This document shows, piece by piece, positions 57,540 to 64,000 of a stretch of 64,000 bases of DNA. The number at the start of each line of letters is the position of its first letter. The stretch's first letter is position 1. Position numbers and translations under genes: made by a program. The DNA is from Mermis nigrescens. Its lineage: Eukaryota; Nematoda; Enoplea; Mermithida; Mermithidae. The notes beneath the pieces were generated by a model that saw nothing but the letters and a program-made list of their open reading frames with translations, was not told the origin of the DNA and searched no databases. The stretch spans positions 5,190,309 to 5,254,308 of the forward strand of contig JAVLUZ010000271.1 in assembly GCA_036768485.1 (NCBI GenBank). The letters are read 5' to 3'.

Positions 57540-58800
57540 AGAGTGTAAGAATTTTAGTGGGATTAATATTTTCGATATTGCTCTGATATAACGATCAACG
57601 TTTATTAAGAAATTAAACCTCTATAATGTTCTAAGAACAAATTAACATTAGGTGTTAATCACTTTACACTACTCTTCATGTACCCCTAGCAGACGTTTAC
57701 ATCTGTTTCCATATATATTTTACGACTTCGGGGAAAAAATAAGTTACCGTGAGGCTCTTAAATGAAGCTTATTATATAGTGTAAACTTTCCACGAGCAGC
57801 GAGTGTAAAGAAGATTTCAGTCGGATTTGTAAATTCGATATTACTCGGATATTACGATCAACATTCATGAAAAAATTACGTCTCCATAATGGTTTAAGGA
57901 CAAATAGACGCAGATGTAAACCACTTTACATCACTCATGAGTGTAAAAGAACGCGCCCAGCTGACTTCTTTTATTTGATTCCATATAAATTTTCATATTT
58001 TGGCAAAAAATTCAGGTTTTTGCAAAGCTCTAGAAGGAAGATTAATTAGCAGTGTAAACTTTACACTACCACTAAGTGTAAAGAGGATTTTAGTCGGATT
58101 TGTAAATCTGATATTACTCGAATATTATGATCAACATTTATGAAAACATTATGTCTCTACAATGGTCTGAGGATAAATAAACATTAGGTTTAAACCACTT
58201 TGCAATACTGCTGAGTGTAAGCAAATGCGCTCAACTGAAGTCCTATATTTCATTCCCTGTAAATTTTTAGATCTCAGAAGAAAATTTCGGTTTTTGCAAT
58301 GCTCTTGAACAAAGGCTAACATGCAGTGTAAACTTCACACAACCGCCTAATGTAAAGAGGATTTTATTCCGATTTGTAAATCTGATATTACTCAGATATT
58401 ATTACCAATTTTATGAAAACAATTTCATGTCTACAATGGTCTGAGGACAAATAAAGAATGAGTGTAAACTGAATTACATCACTGTTGGATGTAAACAAAC
58501 GCGCCTACGTGACGTCTCACATTAGATTCTTTGAAAATTTCTAGACTCTAGGAAAAAATTAGGTATCTGGAATGCTCAAAAACGAAGATAAATACATATG
58601 TAGTGTAAACTTCATGTAAACACCTAGTGTAAAGAAGATTTTAGTCAGATTCGTAATTTTGATATTGTTACAATATTATGATTAATATTCATGAAAAAAA
58701 TCAAGTCTCCATAATGTTCTATGGGCAAACTAATAATAGGTGTAAACCACTTTACAACACTGTAGATTGTAAACATATGCGCCAGGTTGGCATATCAAAT
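57540..58800. repeat. Five ~270-bp tandem repeats
   Basis: Units start near 57573, 57837, 58108, 58382 and 58659 (periods 264, 271, 274, 277). Each has GATATT(A/G)CTC, a TGTCTCTACAATGGTCTGAGG-like block and clustered GTGTAAA/TTTACAC words. Diverged and AT-rich; non-coding. Confidence 0.85.
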
Positions 58801-59948
58801 TTGGTTCCTGGTCCATTTCTAGACTTGATAACCGTGTCCCTGACTCATAACCGGAGAAGCAGGCAGAAAAAACAAGACAGAAACGCATTTTAAACACCAA
58901 ATTTTTGACTTTACACTCGCTAAATATTAATGTATAGACAATTTGCTTTGACATGCACCCGATATAAAGCACTTTATTTTTATTCTATTGGATTTATCCC
59001 GACTTCTGGACGGCGAAAGTGACGAACAAAAAACGCAACAAAAACATATTTTCCATCATTTAAAACACTGTAAACTTAAAAAATTCCGTACCGAACACCT
59101 CATTGAGTTTAAAGAAATTCGTATTGGTACAATTTATAGCTTTTAAATCGTAGTACAATCCCGTGTGACAAAATAACTTGCAAATATTATTTGGTATGAT
59201 TTATTATTCAAAATTCGGAAAAAACGTATATTTCCGCCCATTTTTTACCTCTGATTTCGAAGTTTACACCCCCATAAATAACTCAATATTGCGTTTTTGT
59301 TAAATGCGCTTTGCTGCGATGTATAGCCCCTGAGAGGCACTTTATTTCTGCTGTATTCAATTTTGACTCAAAACCGGAAAAATTTGGCAGAGAAATCTTA
59401 GTTAAAATCCGTTTTTTACACCATCCACTAGAAAGGAAACTTTAAACCCCAGGATCTAACTCACCATAGAGCGTAGAAGACTTTGCTTATATGCAGAATG
59501 TAGCTCTTAATCCGTTCTACATTTCTGTCAGAAAACATTTCGAAAAACTCATTACTGAAGTTAGTATCAGGCATATGCAGGTTGAAAACTCGACCAAAAA
59601 GTGCTTTTTCAGCCCCAGATTTTCGCACTCTTTACACTGCCATTCGAGAACTAATGCGAATTTAAAAAACAACAGAATATTCATCTGTAGAATTCATCCC
59701 TCTATAATCCTATGCTGTTCAATTGTTCGAGTCATCAATACTCAGTTGTCTATATGCCGCAGTGAAAAGGTCCCAAAATGTGTCCTATGTTATAACGTTA
59801 CACAAAAACTTTACACCTTCTTTTCACAGTCAGTTTAGAGTTTCAAGAAAAACAAGAAAACACGGGCAGCGAATTTTTTTATTATCTTTCTTTAAAAAAA
59901 CCCGCACCTTCTAGAAGTGTCCGTTATAGCTATAAAAGGTGCACAGGT
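58801..59948. other. AT-rich spacer
   Basis: Continues with scattered TTTACAC words to about 59470; no gene supported. A TATAAAAGG at about 59931 might belong to the next block. Confidence 0.35.
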
Positions 59949-60261
59949 GTTAGGGGCACCCAAGTATATTATAGGTAGCGCTAACGCGCTACCTAAGATA
60001 TGCTAACAGCGGTATTTTACCTATGTTACTGCTCTTAAGATTCTAGAACATTCTATTCGGTAAAAACTTATTTAAATCGTTGATAATTTGTTTTGTTGAC
60101 TTTGCTTTACTGTAGTCATCCTAGTAGGATAGTCAGTCGGAGTTCTGACGATTTTCTCATTGTTGCGCTTTAGCATTAGCGTAATATTTTCGTGCCGGCT
60201 TACAGCCGTGCGTTGTACATTCTGTGAAATAAAATTGAAAAATAACCACCCAGGGATAACA
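59949..60261 (+). repeat. LTR-like block, possible solo LTR
   Basis: Begins TGTTAGGGGC and ends GGGATAACA (TGTTA...TAACA inverted ends), with an AATAAAATTG polyadenylation-like signal about 40 bp before the end and a 22-bp palindrome (AGGTAGCG...CGCTACCT) near 59972. GGGTTGGTAGGGCG follows. No second LTR, internal genes or target duplication seen. Confidence 0.35.
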
Positions 60262-60413
60262 TATATCGAGGGTTGGTAGGGCGTCTAAGACGTTATTTTA
60301 TTTCGAATTTTAGCAGAGCGAGAGAGGGTAAATAATTTATGATCTCATCTTCTATTTATTTTGTGGAAATTCTCTTATCTTTTCTTCACCCAAAAATAGC
60401 TAAAAATCTATTT

Positions 60414-60459
60414 AACACTAGCAAATGGGGCGCTTCGCTGCCCCATCTGCTACAGTGTT
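60414..60459. repeat. Hairpin with GCTTCGCT loop
   Basis: Arms AACACTAGCAAATGGGGC and GCCCCATCTGCTACAGTGTT pair almost fully around the loop. Could be a transposon terminus; no element identified. Confidence 0.6.
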
Positions 60460-60639
60460 TGTGAACAAATAATATCTTAACCAGTAATTAGTATAAAAAA
60501 TTAAATGACTCTGCAATGGATCGGCCAGCGGTTTTTATATTTTTTATATCTAGCTGAGCTGCCCGGCGTTGCCCTGGCTGATTTTAGGCCTGATAGCTGT
60601 ATGAGATTGAGATGTCTCTTGTATTTTTTTATTTTTCGG

Positions 60640-61095
60640 GACTTTTGATGTTTTTGGGATATTTCTAAAAAATTGTTAGTAAAAACATATTGTATTTTTT
60701 AAATTTTTTAAAACTGTCTTTTGTCAACCATTTCTTTGATCAAATCCATATTTCTGACGTTATAGAATGGTTCTGAGAATTCTTCATCCTAAATCATATT
60801 TTTGATGTTCTGGGATGTTCTGGAAATTATACCATTAGATGGTTTGGGATGTCAAGAAATTTTGTTTGATCATAACCATATTTTTAACGTTTTGGAATAT
60901 TAAAAAAACTTTTTTGGTCCAAAACCATACTTTTGATGTTATTGGAGGTTTAAAAATTTTTTTTGGTCAAAACCATATTTTATATGTTTTAGGATGTTTA
61001 AAAATTTTTTTGGTCAAAACCATTTTTTTTGATGTTTTTGGGATGTTTAAAGATATTTTTGGTGCAAACCATATTTTTGATGTTTTTAGGACACC
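60640..61095 (+). repeat. Minisatellite of ~50-60-bp units
   Basis: About eight units with the core GGTCAAAACCATATTTTTGATG followed by GGATGTTTAAAAATTT. The open frames here are by-products. Confidence 0.8.
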
Positions 61096-61259
61096 AATCT
61101 TACAGCACAGGATGTGTTATAGCACTGGGTATGCTTTATCATATCCTATCTTGTAGCATGGGGTGTTATATCACGTCCTATTGTAGAAAGTGTATCTACA
61201 CGTGCCATTACTTGTACGGCCTTTGTGCATCTTAGTGTGCCAATTCCGACCATCCGGTC

Positions 61260-62345
61260 TGTTGGTTCCACTTTGGCGATCCAGCCATATTTTCAGATCA
61301 TTGATAGTATGACATGCGGAGGCATTCCAACCACGCAGTGTCAATTGGTTGGACTCTTGTCCCTATATGTCGCGAGGGATACAAAGATGCGACCTCTTAC
61401 TGTGGAACCCCTACAAGTCCCCTATCATTTCTTTACAATTAAAACATAGGCAACATGACCGCTATTCACGTTGAACCTGTGCAGAGACCCAAAAAATCCA
61501 TGCGCAAGTAGCGCCAAATTCTTATAAATAACATTTCTTTCTATTTCTCTTCTTATATTACTGTAGGCCTCCCTCCAATCATTATTAGTGCGGTTGTTGT
61601 GGCAGAGTAGCCTTTATAATTACTGGCGTGTTGTTTCCGACCTTATCAGCGCCTAAGGCTGTACATATTGGTTTGATTTGGTAAAAGCTAGAAAATTAGC
61701 TGTCTAGAGGTGCATTATACTGCAGGCAGTTAAGGATTGGGAATTGGCCGGCCTCGACTTAAATAATTGCCGGATTTTATTGGGTAAAACCTTTATTTAT
61801 CATTTTGTGCAAAATTCATAATTCCTCTTTCGAACCAAAAATCTATAAAAATTATTACATAATTTTTATAGTTGATGACAGCCCGGAATAGAGCTCTTTG
61901 TTGTTGTGTTTTAAGTACAGAGTGCTATTGGAACCAAAATTCGTAAGTAGTTTCGCCATAGGTAATCTGGCGCGAAACCTTTTCAATCCTTTTCGCGAAA
62001 ATTATTCTTTTGGTCTAAAAAGGTCCGAGGACCTAGGGCAAATACCGGGGTTATCTAATTACTCCTGTTTTAGGAACTGCGGTCGGATTTCCCTTCCCAT
62101 AATTGGAAAAGTGCAGGGTAATTGCCGCAGTTTCCTATCCAGTGCTAGTTGTAGCAAAGGTACTTAGGTAAGCCCCAAAGGTACTTATTGGGGTTTGTTG
62201 CTTTGGTAGTTGTTTCGTGTTGGGTATCTTCCCGACGGCGTGCTGTCGGTTTAGTTATCCATACATACTTCAAGTACTTAATCAGCAAACTCGTTTGCGC
62301 TGCGCTAAGACAACTCCAAGGTAACTAAAATCCCAAAAAGTTACA
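61260..62345 (+). repeat. 5' LTR of a second copy of the third Gypsy family
   Basis: About 1.09 kb, TGTTGG to AAGTTACA, matching the reverse complement of 55341-56493 and 37505-38622 with many substitutions. Followed by a primer-binding-like GTGGGGTCCCCC. Confidence 0.8.
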
Positions 62346-62896
62346 GTGGGGTCCCCCTTCAGGTTGCTTGCGAGAACCAATCCAGTGTCTGTCATCATTT
62401 AAATTAATACATAATATTTTTCCTAAACAAAAAAATATTTATTTTTGGCCATTCTAAACATGTGTATTAGTTTTATCATATTATTTGCGTGAAGCAGTAT
62501 GTATTTAATTTGGGCATCTGGAAAAAAGTTTTGTGGCTTCAAAATGAAGTTGCTGATTTAAGCAGCTGTAGAAATAATTTTGCGTCTTCAGAGCAAAGTT
62601 GCTAATTTAGGCATTTGTTGGAAAAAATTTTTGTGTACTTGTGGCAAAGTTGCTGGTATTTTTTTCTATATACCCAAATCGACTAAAAAATATATTTTTC
62701 GCCACGCATATAATTTTTCCTTTGCCTCTCTTTTGTACTTGTTGCTATTTGGCACACAGAGGTACGTTTTTTGAAAAACCCATACCTAGAGGGGTACAAT
62801 TCGAAAAAATTTTTTCAGATTTTAAGATTGCCGATTTTTGGAAAAAAAAATTTTTCTTTTACCTAACATTCATATTTCAAACGTTCCATTTTTAAA
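62346..62896 (+). promoter_or_regulatory. Gypsy leader with three repeated units
   Basis: Units near 62515-62570, 62575-62625 and 62628-62655 share AGCAAAGTTGCT-like and TTTTGTG words, the counterpart of the leader at 54848-55340. Confidence 0.5.
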
Positions 62897-64000
62897 ATGG
62901 GTGGTAAGAAAATTCTTCGTACTCCTCCAGTTAAAAAGGTGCCGCCACAATCTCATCCTGCGCGCCAATTGCAAAATGATCAAACCAGTTCTGTGGCGAA
63001 TGATAATAATGCATTACCCCTTTCGGCGAATAATACCTCTGTCATTCCTTCTGAAAATGAATCCACTACTGGCAGTATCCATTCAGGAAGTGGAAATTCT
63101 GCCAATACACTTGCTGAAAATTGTTCTGACGTAACGATCGTTAATAATGATCATAACTTACGTGCGATTAATAATGATAATCAGCTGGAAAATAAAGCCG
63201 TTTTACCAGTTCGAACTTTTGATATGGAAAGTAATGCATCTGAAAGGCAAAATGAGGACGAAACTCGTCCAAATTCGTCAAATTCTGATCAAATTCTTTC
63301 GACTATTCTTGAGAGTATTCAAAAAATGAATTTTCAGCATGCGCAAGAAATGCGTCAATTGCGTGAGGAATTTAATAACCGGCTTACGGCTGCATTTTCT
63401 GCTCGCCCTGAGGCTAATCAGTCTTTGCAAGTACATAACAACGAAAACGTAATTAATCATGTACCTATTGAGTTACCAAAACGGCATGTCAAACAGACGG
63501 TAAATAACGAAGACCGAGTTTGATAATTCATCACCTATCATTTGGCCTACGATAAATAATCCTAAGCCTAAGGTTATACTCGTGTCTGAAAGGACATCTG
63601 TGCCTATTTTACCCATGAATGATCGTACGCCTGTTGATTTTAGATTGTCGTGTATGCGTGAGCAGCATGCGCAAAACCCTATTTTTGCGGAAAATTTTTC
63701 TAATTCTGCGCTTTTTGCAGCGGCCTTTAAATCAGCTATCGCCTGAATTCGTGCCTAATGCTATAAATAATATGCAACATCCTTCTTTAAATCCGCCGCC
63801 TTTGCATTATTTTCCTCCTAATGCTGAAAGCGCGCCCATGCAGCACGCGTCGCATCTAAGGAGCGATAATTTTTCAGCGCAGAGTAATTTAGCAAATCCT
63901 AATGACAAATCCATGCCTATCAGGGACAATATAGTCGCACCGCCAACCAGTCAGCGTTGCGTCACATTTTCAGATGAAGACACAAGCACATCGCAGCCTG
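62897..64000 (+). pseudogene. gag: Gag of the second third-family Gypsy copy, runs off the window
   Basis: The ATG at 62897 (MGGKKILRTP) opens 208 codons rich in Asn, Ser and Gln with a coiled region at about residues 130-165 (D-Q-I-L-S-T-I-L-E-S-I-Q-K-M-N). A 1-nt shift near 63515 leads to a frame with S-P-I-I-W-P, V-P-I-L-P-M-N, then another shift near 63715-63740 to the proline-rich L-N-P-P-P-L-H-Y-F-P-P-N-A-E region, still open at 64000. It is the plus-strand relative of the gag at 53371-54847. Confidence 0.8.

Noticed and set aside
57540..58800. Possible CRISPR-like array
   Set aside because: Units are ~270 bp, diverged and continuous with no uniform spacers; eukaryotic tandem repeat.
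60400..60600. Helitron terminus (hairpin with GCTTCGCT loop and CCCGGCGTTGCCCTGG nearby)
   Set aside because: No CTRR end right after the hairpin, no TC start and no Rep/helicase; insufficient.
1..64000. tRNA, rRNA or host genes
   Set aside because: I scanned for recognisable motifs by eye and found none; a tRNA or covariance-model scan could still reveal short RNA genes.

Overview
The window is AT-rich eukaryotic DNA with no recognisable host gene. It is a graveyard of nested transposable elements. The many degenerate TAGGTACCTA-type microsatellites, short 55-63 bp introns and element families (Polinton, Ty3/Gypsy, hAT-type MITEs) suggest an arthropod, plausibly a sap-sucking hemipteran; that assignment is inference.

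Layout: 1-5883 is mostly anonymous AT-rich sequence with one retrotransposon gag scrap (976-1510). 5890-25251 is an essentially complete Polinton/Maverick (19.4 kb) with 5'-AG terminal inverted repeats and a perfect 6-bp target duplication CACATA. All its genes lie on the minus strand, in order of transcription: protein-primed DNA polymerase B with eight short introns, a putative secreted glycoprotein, packaging ATPase, a second related glycoprotein, a small unknown protein, a PX-like core/structural protein, chromodomain integrase, adenain-like protease, penton-type minor capsid protein, pVI/pX-like basic protein, double-jelly-roll major capsid protein, and a protein with two PC4-like domains. 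This is a virus-like gene set: replication, virion assembly and maturation, integration. Almost every gene carries one or a few 1-nt frameshifts or an in-frame TGA, so this copy is probably dead.

25756-31172 is a Ty3/Gypsy element (plus strand, 298-bp LTRs, TSD ATTGC) with a MITE inserted at its 3' LTR boundary. 31990-36400 is a heavily decayed minus-strand Gypsy. 37109-37336 is a hAT transposase scrap. 37505-56493 is a third Gypsy (minus strand, ~1.1 kb LTRs) whose reverse transcriptase is split by a 7.15-kb foldback-like DNA element (43914-51066) with ~1.6-kb inverted arms. That element itself holds MITEs, a C-rich repeat pair and a hAT-like 1.45-kb element. 56494-61259 holds a 600-bp palindrome, five ~270-bp tandem repeats, an LTR-like block and a minisatellite. 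61260 to the end is the 5' LTR, leader and gag of a second copy of the third Gypsy family on the plus strand.

Two patterns unify the window. One MITE family with 8-bp target duplications recurs at least six times (eight with a short subtype). Decay is dominated by CpG loss: LTR pair differences sit mainly at CpG, and in-frame stops are overwhelmingly TGA where arginine (CGA) would be expected.
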